A stretch of DNA of 56,209 bases, taken from positions 1-56,209 of the forward strand of contig NZ_FOWQ01000004.1 of assembly GCF_900115505.1 (NCBI RefSeq), read 5' to 3'. Both the position numbers and the translations under genes were made by a program. The stretch comes from Geodermatophilus dictyosporus. Lineage in GTDB: Bacteria > Actinomycetota > Actinomycetes > Mycobacteriales > Geodermatophilaceae. Positions 24,396 to 33,276 of the stretch are shown one piece after another; the stretch's first letter is position 1; each line of letters opens with the position of its first letter. The notes beneath the pieces were generated by a model. It did no database searches. It saw only the letters and a list, made by a program, of their open reading frames with translations, and was not told the DNA's origin.

Positions 24396-25625
24396 TCAGG
24401 CGGTGGTGAAGACCAGTGCGATGTTGTGGCCGCCGAAGCCGAAGGAGTCGTTGACCGCGGCGGTCAGCGAGGCCTTCCGCGGCTCCCGGCGGACGATGTC
24501 GAGGGCCTGCACGGCCGCGTCGTCGTCGGGGTCGTCGAGGTTGGCCGTCGCGGGGACGACCTGGTCGCGCAGCGCCAGGATGGTGAAGACCGACTCCAGC
24601 GCGCCGGCGGCACCGAGCAGGTGGCCGGTCTGGCTCTTGGTGGCCGTCACCAGCACGTGGTCGCCGACCGAGTCGCGGATGGCCGCGGCCTCGGCGGTGT
24701 CGCCGACCGGGGTGGAGGTGGCGTGCGCGTTGACGTGGCCGATGTCGCTGGGCGACAGGCCCGCGTCGCGCAGCGCGGCGGCGATGGCACGGCCGGCGCC
24801 CTCGCCCTCCGGGTGCGGTGCGACCAGGTCGTAGCCGTCGGCGGTGGCGCCGGCGCCGGCCAGCCGGGCGTGCACCTGCGCACCGCGGGCACGGGCGGAG
24901 TCGGCGCGCTCGAGCACCAGGGCGGCGGCGCCCTCGCCGAGCACGAAGCCGTCGCGGGCCTTGTCGAAGGGGCGCGAGGCCCGCTCGGGCTCGTCGTTGC
25001 GGGTGCTCATCGCGCGCATGGCGGCGAACCCGGCCATGGGCAGCGGGTGCACGCAGGCCTCGGCGCCGCCGACCAGGACGACGTCGGCGCGGTCGAAGCG
25101 CAGCAGGTCCAGCCCCCAGCGGATCGCCTCGGCACCGGAGGCGCAGGCGCTCACCGGGGCGTGCACGCCGCCCCGGGCGCCGACCGCCAGGCCGACCGCG
25201 GCCGCGGGGCCGTTGGGCATGAGCATCGGGATGGTGAAGGGGGAGACCCGCTTGGGACCCTTCTCCTCCAGGACGTCGTCCTGGCCGAGCAGGGTCAGTG
25301 CACCGCCGATGCCGGTGCCGAAGACGACGGCGATGCGCAGCGGGTCGACGCCGGCACCGGCGGCGCCCGACGCGGCCCAGGCCTGCTCGGCGGCGATGAC
25401 CGCGACCTGCTGGCTGCGGTCCAGGCGCCGGGCGCGGACCCGGTCGATCTGCTCGGCCGGCTCCTGCGCGAGGCGGGCGACGAGCTGGGCGGGGAACTCC
25501 TTGGCCCAGTCGTCGGTGATGCGGCTGACCCCCGACCTCCCGGCCAGCAGCGCGTCCCAGGTGCTGGCGACGTCACCACCGAGTGGCGTGGTGGCGCCGA
25601 GGCCGGTGACGACGACGTCGGTCAT
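24396..25625 (-). CDS. fabF: Beta-ketoacyl-ACP synthase II (FabF/KasA type)
   Basis: 409 residues from ATG 25625, with AGGAGGAG upstream. The full thiolase-fold synthase shows the Cys-His-His triad: Cys161 in SACASGAEA, His in NAHATSTPVGD, and His in KSQTGHLLGAAG, plus DSFGFGGHN at the C-terminus. It elongates acyl-ACP with malonyl-ACP in FAS-II. It lies between acpP (100 bp upstream) and accD6 (86 bp downstream) in one transcription unit. The length is normal. Confidence 0.96.
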   Translation of the reverse strand: MTDVVVTGLGATTPLGGDVASTWDALLAGRSGVSRITDDWAKEFPAQLVARLAQEPAEQIDRVRARRLDRSQQVAVIAAEQAWAASGAAGAGVDPLRIAVVFGTGIGGALTLLGQDDVLEEKGPKRVSPFTIPMLMPNGPAAAVGLAVGARGGVHAPVSACASGAEAIRWGLDLLRFDRADVVLVGGAEACVHPLPMAGFAAMRAMSTRNDEPERASRPFDKARDGFVLGEGAAALVLERADSARARGAQVHARLAGAGATADGYDLVAPHPEGEGAGRAIAAALRDAGLSPSDIGHVNAHATSTPVGDTAEAAAIRDSVGDHVLVTATKSQTGHLLGAAGALESVFTILALRDQVVPATANLDDPDDDAAVQALDIVRREPRKASLTAAVNDSFGFGGHNIALVFTTA

Positions 25626-25725
25626 GACGGTTCTCCTCCTGGGAGCGGTGTGGCCGGGGGGCCGGGAGTCGGCCACCCTTCCGGGCCCGCGCCGGTCTGC
25701 GAGGCGCGGGGGGAGGGTGGTCCTG

Positions 25726-25962
25726 CTACTTGTTCTTCTGGATGAAGCTGATCGCGTCGCCGACGGTCTTGATGTTGCCGAGCTCGTCGTCGGGGATGGC
25801 CACGCCGAACTTGTCCTCGACGGCGGTGGCGATCTCGACCATCGACAGGGAGTCGACGTCGAGGTCCTCGGTGAACGACTTCTCCGGGGTGGCGTCGGCG
25901 GGGGCGACCCCGGCGACCTCCTCCAGGATCTCGGCCAGACCTGCCTGGATGTCCTCGCTCAC
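25726..25962 (-). CDS. acpP: Acyl carrier protein
   Basis: 78 residues from GTG 25962. A classical acidic four-helix ACP: the phosphopantetheine attachment Ser38 lies in DLDVDSLSMVEI and the C-terminus is AISFIQKNK. It carries the growing acyl chain between FabD, FabH and FabF. It sits between fabH and fabF, matching the Streptomyces fabDHPF order. A GAGAGAGGA ribosome binding site lies upstream. Confidence 0.97.
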   Translation of the reverse strand: MSEDIQAGLAEILEEVAGVAPADATPEKSFTEDLDVDSLSMVEIATAVEDKFGVAIPDDELGNIKTVGDAISFIQKNK

Positions 25963-26039
25963 GCGAAGGTCCTCTCTCTCGGTGGGGGCGGGGGCTGCCC
26001 GCCGTCGGGCCCGGGTGGGTCCGGGGGTCACAGTGCCCG

Positions 26040-27005
26040 TCAGGGCAGGCGGAACACCTGGCCGGCGAAGGTCAGGCCCGCGCCGTAGCCGAGGACGAGG
26101 GCGAGGTCGCCGCTCTTGGCCTCGCCGGACTCCAGCAGCGCGGTGAGCGCGAGCGGGACCGACGCCGCCGAGGTGTTGCCCGACTGCACGACGTCGCGGG
26201 CGACGACCGTCTTCTCGCCGAAGCCGAGCTTCCTGGTCATCGACTCCACGATGCGCAGGTTGGCCTGGTGCGGGGCGAACACGTCGATGTCGCCGGGGCC
26301 GACGCCGGCGGCCTCCATCGCCTCGACGAGGGTGTCGGTGAGCTTGGTGGTGGCCCAGCGGTAGACCGCCTGGCCGGCCATGGTCATCGTCGAGCTGCCC
26401 GCGGCGATCTCGATGGCGTTGTACTGGTCGCCGTCGCTGCCCCAGACCACCGGCCCGATCCCGGGCTCCTCGGAGGCGCCGATGACCGCGGCACCGGCGC
26501 CGTCGGCGAAGATGACCGCCGTCGAGCGGTCGGTCTGGTCGGTGACGTCGGTGAGCCGCTCGACGCCCACGACCAGCGCGTTGCGGGCCGAGCCGCCGCG
26601 GATGGCGTCGGAGGCCACCCCGAGGGCGTAGCAGAAGCCGGCGCAGCCGGCGTTGAGGTCGAAGGCCCCCGGCCGCGGGATGCCCAGGCGGTGGGCGACC
26701 TGCGGGCCGATGCCGGGGATCGGGGCCCGCAGGCTCGCGCTGGCCAGCACGACCAGGTCGACCTCGTCGGGCGCCAGGCCGCTGGCGGCCAGCGCCTTGC
26801 CGCCGGCGGCGACGGCCATCTCGACCAGCGTCTCGTCGTCGGAGGCCCAGCGGCGCTCGGCGATGCCCACGCGGCTCTGGATCCACTCGTCGTTGGTCTC
26901 CATGACCTGGGCGAGCTCGTGGTTGGTCACCCGCCGGCGGGGCCGGTAGGAACCCAGGCCGAGGACGCGGGTGCCGGGGGCACCCTTCTTCAGGTGGATG
27001 GTCAC
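26040..27005 (-). CDS. fabH: Beta-ketoacyl-ACP synthase III
   Basis: 321 residues from GTG 27005, which overlaps the fabD stop as GTGA. Catalytic residues are Cys121 in NAGCAGF, His246 in PHQANLRI and Asn277 in SGNTSAAS. TNDEWIQSRVGIAERR at about 38-52 is the family signature. It starts fatty-acid synthesis by condensing acyl-CoA with malonyl-ACP. In actinobacteria it usually accepts branched short-chain primers, which cannot be judged here. Translational coupling to fabD implies balanced synthesis. Confidence 0.96.
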   Translation of the reverse strand: MTIHLKKGAPGTRVLGLGSYRPRRRVTNHELAQVMETNDEWIQSRVGIAERRWASDDETLVEMAVAAGGKALAASGLAPDEVDLVVLASASLRAPIPGIGPQVAHRLGIPRPGAFDLNAGCAGFCYALGVASDAIRGGSARNALVVGVERLTDVTDQTDRSTAVIFADGAGAAVIGASEEPGIGPVVWGSDGDQYNAIEIAAGSSTMTMAGQAVYRWATTKLTDTLVEAMEAAGVGPGDIDVFAPHQANLRIVESMTRKLGFGEKTVVARDVVQSGNTSAASVPLALTALLESGEAKSGDLALVLGYGAGLTFAGQVFRLP

Positions 27006-28204
27006 GCGGAGACCTCCGGGTAGAGACGGGCGAGGGGGTCGCCGGCGTCGACCAGGTCGCCGTCCTGGACCAGCCACTCGGCGAGGACGCCGTCGTAGCC
27101 GGCCGAGACGTCGGCCTCCCCACGGCGGCTGCGGATGCGGCCCAGCGGCGTGCCGGCCGGCAGCCGGGTGCCCTCGGCGACGTCGGCCGGGCTGACCGTG
27201 CCGCGGACGGGGGAGACGACGACCCGCCAGTCGGGCTGGTGCTCGGGCTCGGGCCGGCCGCGGGCGGCGTCGATGAGGGCGCGGGCGCGGTCGAGGTCGC
27301 CGGGACCCGACAGCGCCAGCACCTCGACGTCGGCACCCTTCCACTCGCGCTTGGCCAGGCCGGCCAGCGCGCCGGCGGGCGGGAGCTCGATCGCCGCGGT
27401 GACACCGAGCTCGCGCAGCGTCGTCAGGCACGCGTCGAAGTGCACCGGGCTGGTGACCTGGCTGACCAGGCGGGAGAGCACCTCGGCGCCGGAGGGGACC
27501 GCCGCGCCGTCGGCGTTGGACAGCAGCAGGCGGCTGGGGTCGGCCGGCCGCAGGCCCCCGACGAGCCCCTCGAGCTCCTCGCGGGCCGGTGCCATGTAGG
27601 AGGTGTGGAAGGCGCCGGCCACCGACAGCGGCAGGACGCGGGCCCCGGCCGGCGGGGCGGCCTTGAGCGCGGCGAGGCCCTCGAGCGGCCCGGCGACGAC
27701 GGTCTGGCCGCCGCCGTTGAGGTTCGCCGCGGCCAGCCCGTGCTGCTCGAGTGCGGCGGCCAGCTCGTCGGGGTCGCCGCCCAGGACGGCGGACATCCCG
27801 GTGGGGGTGAGCGCGCACGCGCGGGCCATCGCCCGGCCGCGCACGGCGGTCAGCGCGATCGCGGCCTCGACGGACAGGGCGCCGGCCAGCGCCGCGGCGG
27901 TCAGCTCACCGACGCTGTGCCCGGTGATGACGACGTCGCGGCCGGTCTGCGGCGAGTGGGCGACCGGACCGGGCAGGCCGCCGAGCTCGCGGGCGACGAA
28001 CAGGCTCATCGCGACGACCAGCGGCTGGGTGACCGCGGTGTCCTTGATGGCCTCGGCGTCGCCGGTGGTGCCGAGCGTCAGCAGGTCGGCGTCGGCGATC
28101 GCGCCGGCCCAGCGGAAGAAGGACTCGGCGCCGGGCAGCTCCAACCAGGGGGTGAGCATCCCGGGCTTCTGGGCACCCTGTCCGGGGGCGAGGACGGCCA
28201 GCAC
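27002..28204 (-). CDS. fabD: Malonyl-CoA:ACP transacylase fused to a C-terminal biotin/lipoyl-like domain
   Basis: 400 residues from GTG 28204 (VLAVLAPGQGAQ), about 90 longer than usual FabD. GTG codons at 28213 and 28228 are alternatives, but 28204 gives the standard family N-terminus and GGAGG is just upstream. The transacylase core (1-about 312) has Ser97 in GHSVGE and His200 in GAFHTSYM. Residues about 326-396 form a barrel-sandwich-like domain: VVSPVRGTVSPADVAEGTRLPAG, then VSAGYDGVLAEW and VQDGDLVDAGDPLARL. This follows the biotinyl/lipoyl pattern, but the EAMKM Lys loop is replaced by RSRRGEADV, so no modifiable lysine is present. The domain may be structural or a docking site, perhaps toward the carboxylase that supplies malonyl-CoA (inference). 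Confidence 0.93.
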   Translation of the reverse strand: MLAVLAPGQGAQKPGMLTPWLELPGAESFFRWAGAIADADLLTLGTTGDAEAIKDTAVTQPLVVAMSLFVARELGGLPGPVAHSPQTGRDVVITGHSVGELTAAALAGALSVEAAIALTAVRGRAMARACALTPTGMSAVLGGDPDELAAALEQHGLAAANLNGGGQTVVAGPLEGLAALKAAPPAGARVLPLSVAGAFHTSYMAPAREELEGLVGGLRPADPSRLLLSNADGAAVPSGAEVLSRLVSQVTSPVHFDACLTTLRELGVTAAIELPPAGALAGLAKREWKGADVEVLALSGPGDLDRARALIDAARGRPEPEHQPDWRVVVSPVRGTVSPADVAEGTRLPAGTPLGRIRSRRGEADVSAGYDGVLAEWLVQDGDLVDAGDPLARLYPEVSA

Positions 28205-28363
28205 GCCCTCCACCGTCTCAGAGGACACCGGCGCCCGCGCGCTCGCCGGGCACGAAAGCTCACCGGCGTCTTCTGTAGAAACCCTCCAAAGCGAAACCGC
28301 AGACGCGCCGTCGCGGACCGTTTCAGTGGTAGGGACCACTTAAGGGGGCGAGGAGGTCCTTCC
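28205..28363. promoter_or_regulatory. fasR-fabD intergenic region with an inverted repeat, candidate FasR operator
   Basis: The 159-bp gap on the minus strand between the fasR stop and fabD carries AGTGGT (28325-28330) and ACCACT (28335-28340) around a 4-bp spacer, just inside the upstream edge. FasR of Streptomyces activates the fabDHPF promoter, so its site is expected here. Whether this repeat is that site is a guess. No clear -35/-10 pair is visible. Confidence 0.35.
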
Positions 28364-29542
28364 TCAGTGCCAGAGGGAGCGGCCGCCGTCGAGGTCGGCG
28401 AGGACGAGAGCCACCTGGAGCGTCCAGGCGCCGCGGGGGTCGGTGGCCACCTGGCCGGTCAGCTCGGTGGCCCGCCGGAGCCGGTACCGGACGGTGTTGG
28501 GGTGCACGAACAGCGCCCGCGCGCTGGCCTCCAGGTTGCCCCCGCCGGCCAGCACGGCGCGCACCGTCTCGAGCACCCCGCCGCCGGCGCCGCGCAGCGG
28601 CCGGACCACCCGCTCGGTGAGTGCCGCGCGGGCCAGCGGGTCGCCGTCGAGGGCCCGCTCGGGCAGCAGCGCGTCGGCCCGCACCGGTCGGGGCGCACCG
28701 GGCCAGGCGCGGGCGGCCCGCCAGCCGGCCAGCGCCGCGGCGGCCGACCCGCCCGCGGCGCTGAGCCGGTCGACCACCGGGCCGAGCACCACCGGCCCGG
28801 GGCCGAACTCCTCGGCCACCCGGTCGGCCGCCGCGCCCACGTCCTCGGCCCCGCCGAGGACGACGACCAGCTGGTCGGCGTGCACCCCGACCATCACCTC
28901 GCACGACTGGGAGCGGGCGGCCCGCCGGACGGCGGCGTGCGCGTCGCCGACGTCCGGCGCGGCGCCGACCAGCACGGTCACCGGGCTGGTGTCCGCCCAG
29001 CCGAGCGCCGCGGCGCGGCCGGGCAGCTCCTCGGAGCGCTCCCCGCGCACCAGCGCGTCGACCACCAGCGCCTCGAGCCGGGCGTCCCAGGCGCCGCGGT
29101 TCTCCGCGAAGCTGGCGTAGACGTGCGCGGTGGCGAACGCGACCTCGCGGCTGTACTGCAGCACCGCCACCCGCAGCGCGTCGACGTCCCCGGGCTCGGC
29201 GACGGACTCGACGTGGTCGTCCATCACCTCGGCGGTGAGCTTGACCAGGTCGACGGTGTGCTTGAGCGGCATGACCCGCACCAGCTCGCGGGGCGCGGCG
29301 CCGAAGACCTCGCCGGTGAGCCGGGGCGGGCGGCCGGGGTGGCGGCACCACTCGACCAGGGAGGCGATGCCGGCCTGCGCCACCAGCCCCACCCAGGAGC
29401 GCTGGTCGGCGGGCAGCATGCGGAACCACGGCAGGTCGTCGTCCATGCGGGCCACGGCGCGGGTGGCGATCGCCCCCGAGGCGCGCTCGAGCCGCCGCAG
29501 CGTCGCCGCCGACGGCGGGTGGGCGCTCACCCGGTGGGCCAC
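28364..29542 (-). CDS. fasR: PucR-type transcriptional regulator of fatty-acid synthesis (FasR-like)
   Basis: 392 residues from GTG 29542; GTG 29530 is an alternative and neither has a clear SD. A C-terminal PucR helix-turn-helix, GNLEASARALFVHPNTVRYRLRRATELTG, binds DNA. The middle shows the GGDEF-like degenerate domain common to PucR/CdaR regulators (VTVLVGAAPDVGDAHAAVRRAA). Its position directly upstream of fabD on the same strand matches FasR (SCO2386) of Streptomyces, an activator of fabD-fabH-acpP-fabF. It is divergent from the PAP2 gene, with only 44 bp between starts. Confidence 0.87.
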   Translation of the reverse strand: MAHRVSAHPPSAATLRRLERASGAIATRAVARMDDDLPWFRMLPADQRSWVGLVAQAGIASLVEWCRHPGRPPRLTGEVFGAAPRELVRVMPLKHTVDLVKLTAEVMDDHVESVAEPGDVDALRVAVLQYSREVAFATAHVYASFAENRGAWDARLEALVVDALVRGERSEELPGRAAALGWADTSPVTVLVGAAPDVGDAHAAVRRAARSQSCEVMVGVHADQLVVVLGGAEDVGAAADRVAEEFGPGPVVLGPVVDRLSAAGGSAAAALAGWRAARAWPGAPRPVRADALLPERALDGDPLARAALTERVVRPLRGAGGGVLETVRAVLAGGGNLEASARALFVHPNTVRYRLRRATELTGQVATDPRGAWTLQVALVLADLDGGRSLWH

Positions 29543-29586
29543 CCGGTCAGCGTGTCACGACCCGGGGCGTCGGGGAGAGTGGGGGA

Positions 29587-30318
29587 GTGGAGCCCACAGG
29601 ACCGGCCACGGCACCGGCCACGGCACCGGCCACCGCGCCGCCCCCCGTCCCGCGCCGGACCCACCGCCGGGTGCGGGCCGCGATCGGCGCCGGTGCCGCC
29701 GTCCTGACCGTCCTCGGCGCGGGGGTCCTCACCGGCTTCGCCCCGCAGGTCCGCCTCGACGACGCGGTCAGCCGGTCGCTCTACGCCGGCGACGACCGCA
29801 CCGCGCTGGTCGGCGGGCTGCTGGAGGTGCTCACCACGCCGGGCGTCACCTGGTTCCGGGTGCTGGTGTTCCTCCCGGCGCTGGTCTGGCTGGTCCGCCG
29901 CCGGCTGTGGCGCACGCTGCTGTGGGTGGTCGTCGCGATCACCGCCATCGGCCCGGTGACCACCGCGCTCAAGGAGTTCGCCGGCCGCGCCCGGCCCGCG
30001 TTCGAGAACGGCGGGCTGACGTACGAGTCGCTGTCCTACCCGAGCGGCCACTCCTCGGGCATCGCCACGCTGGTCACCGTCGGGCTGGTGCTGGCCTGGC
30101 CGCGGCTGACCGCGCCCGCCCGCCGCCTCGCCGTCGTGTCCGGGGTCGCCCTGGCCGTCCTCGTGGGGCTGACCCGGATGTGGCTGGGGGTGCACTTCCT
30201 CTCCGACGTCCTCGGCGGCCTGGCGCTGGGGACGGCGTGGTCGCTGGCGGTCGCGCTGGTCGCCCGCGGCCTGCCCGGCGGCGCCGCGGCGCTGCCGGAG
30301 CGGGGCGTGCGGCGGTGA
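29587..30318 (+). CDS. PAP2 superfamily membrane phosphatase
   Basis: 243 residues from GTG. The N-terminus has an Ala/Thr/Pro tract encoded by a 12-bp tandem repeat (about 29602-29636). Six transmembrane helices follow. The three phosphatase motifs are intact: KEFAGRARP, PSGHSS and RMWLGVHFLSDVLGG, with catalytic His in the second and third. Substrates in the family are lipid phosphates such as phosphatidate or undecaprenyl pyrophosphate. A phosphatidate phosphatase role would fit the lipid genes at 42-50 kb, but that is not proven. The stop overlaps the next start (GTGA). Confidence 0.9.
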   Translation: MEPTGPATAPATAPATAPPPVPRRTHRRVRAAIGAGAAVLTVLGAGVLTGFAPQVRLDDAVSRSLYAGDDRTALVGGLLEVLTTPGVTWFRVLVFLPALVWLVRRRLWRTLLWVVVAITAIGPVTTALKEFAGRARPAFENGGLTYESLSYPSGHSSGIATLVTVGLVLAWPRLTAPARRLAVVSGVALAVLVGLTRMWLGVHFLSDVLGGLALGTAWSLAVALVARGLPGGAAALPERGVRR

Positions 30319-30803
30319 CCGGCCTCGCCGGGCGCACCCTGCTCGAGCCGGGCGACGGGTCGCTGGGCCCGCTGCTGCGGGTCACCGACGACCGGCTGGC
30401 ACCGGCCACCGGATACGGCCGCCACGAGCACCGGGCCGTCGACGTCGTCGCGGTGGTGCTGGCCGGCTCGCTCACCCACGCCTGGGAGGAGGGTGCGCCG
30501 ATGGCCGCCGGCGACGTCGGCGTGCTGCGGGCCGGCACCGGGCTGGCGCACGACGAGGTGGCCGGTCCCGACGGGGCGCGCGTCGTGCAGACGTACCTGC
30601 GGGCGGCCGACCCCGCCGCGCCGCCGTCGCACGCGGTGCTACGAGCCGCGCGGGGCTGGGTCGACCTGGGCCGGCCCGACGCCCGGCTGTGGGTCGGGGA
30701 CGACGGCCCCGGGGTGCCCGACGGCGTGGTCCTGCGCCCGGACGCCGGCCCCGTCCTGGTCTGGCGGGTGGACAGGAGCCGGCCGTCCTGGAGCGAGGGC
30801 TGA
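30315..30803 (+). CDS. Pirin-like cupin protein
   Basis: 162 residues, start overlapping the PAP2 stop in GTGA. It has a single cupin barrel with the pirin/YhaK pattern: [26 protein letters not shown], then [17 protein letters not shown], and [10 protein letters not shown]. The His and Glu of the first block and the later His could bind a metal. It is shorter than bicupin pirins (about 230-300 aa) and is probably a one-domain relative. Its role is unknown. Pirins include quercetinases and redox-sensitive regulators. It is co-translated with PAP2. Confidence 0.7.
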   Translation: MTGLAGRTLLEPGDGSLGPLLRVTDDRLAPATGYGRHEHRAVDVVAVVLAGSLTHAWEEGAPMAAGDVGVLRAGTGLAHDEVAGPDGARVVQTYLRAADPAAPPSHAVLRAARGWVDLGRPDARLWVGDDGPGVPDGVVLRPDAGPVLVWRVDRSRPSWSEG

Positions 30804-30882
30804 GCGACCGCCGGGAAGGCCGCCGCCGGCGTGGTGTAGACCCGCAGGCGAACCGTTCCCTGCCACCCGGAGGTCCCTCCCC

Positions 30883-32283
30883 ATGACGACCGACGCCCCG
30901 CGCGAGGACCTCCTCGCCGGCCTGTCGTTCCCACCCGGCTTCGTCTTCGGCGCCGCGACCGCGGCGTACCAGATCGAGGGCGCCGTCGACGAGGACGGAC
31001 GGGGGCGGTCGATCTGGGACACCTTCAGCCACACCCCGGGCCGCGTGTTCGAGGGCCACACCGGCGACGTCGCCGTCGACCACTACCACCGCTACCGCGA
31101 CGACGTCGCACTCATGGCCGACCTGGGGCTGTCGGCCTACCGGTTCTCCGTCGCCTGGCCGCGGGTGCTGCCCGAGGGTGGCGGCCGGGTCGAGCAGCGC
31201 GGCCTGGACTTCTACCGCCGCCTGGTCGACGCCCTGCTGGAGGCCGGCGTCGACCCCTGGCTGACCCTCTACCACTGGGACCTGCCGCAGGCGCTGCAGG
31301 ACCGCGGCGGGTGGGCCGACCGGGACACCGCGGCCCGCTTCGCCGACTACGCCGCCGTCGTCGTCGACGCCCTCGGTGACCGGGTGCGGCACTGGTCCAC
31401 CCTCAACGAGCCGATGGTCAGCGCGCTGCTCGGCCACGTGGCGGGGGAGCACGCCCCGGGCCTGCAGGACCCGGTCGCCGGGGCCCGCGCCGTGCACCAC
31501 CTGCTGCTGGGCCACGGCCTGGCCGCCGCCCGGCTGCGGGAGGCCGGCGTGGCCGACCTCGGCATCACGCTCAACTTCACCCCGATGCGCCCGGCGAGCG
31601 ACGCGCCAGCTGACGTCGACGCCGCCCGCCGGCTCGACGGGCAGCAGAACCGGGTGTTCTTGGAGCCGGTCGTGCACGGCGCCTACCCGGCCGACGTCGT
31701 CGCCGACCTCGAGGCCGCGGGCGCCCCGCTGCCCGTGCGCGACGGCGACCTCGAGGTGATCGCCGCGCCGCTGGACTGGCTGGGCGTCAACTACTACTTC
31801 GAGAACACCGTGCAGGCCGGCCCGCGGCCGGCGGGCAAGGGGCCCTCGCCGTTCATCGGCGGGCACGACGTGGTGGAGCTCGACCCCGAGGGGCCGACGA
31901 CGACCATGGGCTGGGGGATCAGCCCGGACGCCTTCACCGAGGTGCTGCTGTGGCTCGGCGAGCGCGCGCCGGGCCTGCCGCTGGTGGTCACCGAGAACGG
32001 CTCCGCGTGGGCGGACGAGGTCGACGCCGAGGGCGCCGTGCACGACCCCGAGCGGGTCGACTACCTGGTCCGCCACCTCGCCGCGGTGACCGCGGCGGTC
32101 GACCGCGGCGCCGACGTCCGCGGCTACTTCGCCTGGTCGCTGCTGGACAACTTCGAGTGGGCTCGCGGGTACGCGCAGCGCTTCGGCCTGGTGCACGTCG
32201 ACTACGCCACCCAGCGGCGGACGGTGAAGGACAGCGGCCTGCTCTACGCCGAGCTGCTCCGCCGCCACCGCGAGCGGGCCTGA
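30883..32283 (+). CDS. Glycoside hydrolase family 1 beta-glucosidase
   Basis: 466 residues from ATG, with CGGAGGTCC upstream. Full GH1 TIM barrel: the N-terminal signature [31 protein letters not shown], the acid/base Glu176 in STLNEP and the nucleophile Glu371 in [31 protein letters not shown] at the C-terminal end shapes the glucose site. No signal peptide is present, so it is intracellular, cleaving imported beta-glucosides such as cellobiose. No transporter or LacI regulator lies next to it. It is convergent with the D-amino-acid oxidase gene. Confidence 0.95.
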   Translation: MTTDAPREDLLAGLSFPPGFVFGAATAAYQIEGAVDEDGRGRSIWDTFSHTPGRVFEGHTGDVAVDHYHRYRDDVALMADLGLSAYRFSVAWPRVLPEGGGRVEQRGLDFYRRLVDALLEAGVDPWLTLYHWDLPQALQDRGGWADRDTAARFADYAAVVVDALGDRVRHWSTLNEPMVSALLGHVAGEHAPGLQDPVAGARAVHHLLLGHGLAAARLREAGVADLGITLNFTPMRPASDAPADVDAARRLDGQQNRVFLEPVVHGAYPADVVADLEAAGAPLPVRDGDLEVIAAPLDWLGVNYYFENTVQAGPRPAGKGPSPFIGGHDVVELDPEGPTTTMGWGISPDAFTEVLLWLGERAPGLPLVVTENGSAWADEVDAEGAVHDPERVDYLVRHLAAVTAAVDRGADVRGYFAWSLLDNFEWARGYAQRFGLVHVDYATQRRTVKDSGLLYAELLRRHRERA

Positions 32284-32289
32284 CCGGGG

Positions 32290-32319
32290 GCGCCGGGCGC
32301 GGACCGCGGCGCCCGGCGC
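32290..32319. terminator. GC-rich hairpin between convergent genes
   Basis: GCGCCGGGCGC (32290-32300) and GCGCCCGGCGC (32309-32319) form a perfect 11-bp stem with an 8-nt loop. It fills most of the 39-bp gap between the GH1 (+) and D-amino-acid oxidase (-) stops. It likely ends transcription in both directions. Confidence 0.75.
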
Positions 32320-32322
32320 GCC

Positions 32323-33276
32323 TCAGACCAGGGCGACGACGTCGGCGGCGCAGCCCCAGGAGAGGGTGACGCCCGCGCCGCCGTGGCCGTAGCAGGCGAC
32401 GACGGGCCGGCCCGCTCCCGGCACGCGCTCGAGCCGGACGGTGGGCCGGCCCGGCCGCAGCCCGACCTGGCGGGACAGCACCGGGGCCTCCCGCAGCTCG
32501 GGGACCAGCGCCCGTGCCCGCACGAGCACGGCGGCCTCGACGTCCGGGTCGGGCTCGGTGCCGGTGGCGCCCTCCACGGCCGTGCCGCCGCAGACGACGT
32601 CGTGGCCGCGGGGGATCACGTAGGTGAGCCCGCCGGGCCCGTCCTCGTCGAGCAGCCAGTCGGTCAGGCCGGGATCGGCCAGCCGCACCACCTGCCCCTG
32701 CACCGGGACACCGCTGTCGTCGCCCAGCAGGGGACCCGAGGCCAGTCCCGCGGCCACGACGAGCACGTCGCCCGGGACGTCGTCGAGCCGGTCCACCCGC
32801 CGGCGGACGACCTCCACCCCGGCCGACCGGACGGCGCCGGCCAGCCACGGCAGGTACCGGACCGTGTCGACGACCGGCACCGTGCAGCGGGTGCCGCCGG
32901 GCACCCCGGGCGGCAGCTCGGCGGCCGCGGCGGGCCGGTGGGGCAGCCCGGCGCTCCACCACAGGTCGGGTCCCGGGGTGCGGTGCACGACGGTGCCGGG
33001 CCGCAGGGTCACCCCGGTGGCCGGGTCGCCGGCGAGGGCGGTGAAGACGGCCCGCGAGGCGAGGCCCCAGCGGAGGACCGCGTCCAGCGGCGCGGCCCGG
33101 TAGGGGAACCAGAGCGCCGCGGCCACGGCCGAGGTGGTGGCCTCCGGCGGGTCGGCGGCGACCACCTGCACCCGGTGGCCGGCCCGCGCCAGCTCGAGGG
33201 CGCAGGTCAGGCCGATGACCCCGCCGCCGACGACGGCGACCCGCAGGCCCGGGTCGCCGTCGCCGGGTCGCCTCAC
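32323..33276 (-). CDS. D-amino-acid oxidase family FAD enzyme
   Basis: 317 residues from GTG 33276, sharing GTGA with the aceE stop. The N-terminal Rossmann FAD motif is [37 protein letters not shown] is the conserved flavin-loop region, and the C-terminal signature [16 protein letters not shown] is typical of D-amino-acid oxidases. [11 protein letters not shown] holds the conserved substrate-binding Arg. It oxidises D-amino acids to 2-oxo acids, ammonia and H2O2. Co-translation downstream of pyruvate dehydrogenase E1 is unusual. A preference for D-Ala, yielding pyruvate, would make sense but is only an inference. The product H2O2 could be handled by AhpE nearby. Confidence 0.87.
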   Translation of the reverse strand: MRRPGDGDPGLRVAVVGGGVIGLTCALELARAGHRVQVVAADPPEATTSAVAAALWFPYRAAPLDAVLRWGLASRAVFTALAGDPATGVTLRPGTVVHRTPGPDLWWSAGLPHRPAAAAELPPGVPGGTRCTVPVVDTVRYLPWLAGAVRSAGVEVVRRRVDRLDDVPGDVLVVAAGLASGPLLGDDSGVPVQGQVVRLADPGLTDWLLDEDGPGGLTYVIPRGHDVVCGGTAVEGATGTEPDPDVEAAVLVRARALVPELREAPVLSRQVGLRPGRPTVRLERVPGAGRPVVACYGHGGAGVTLSWGCAADVVALV

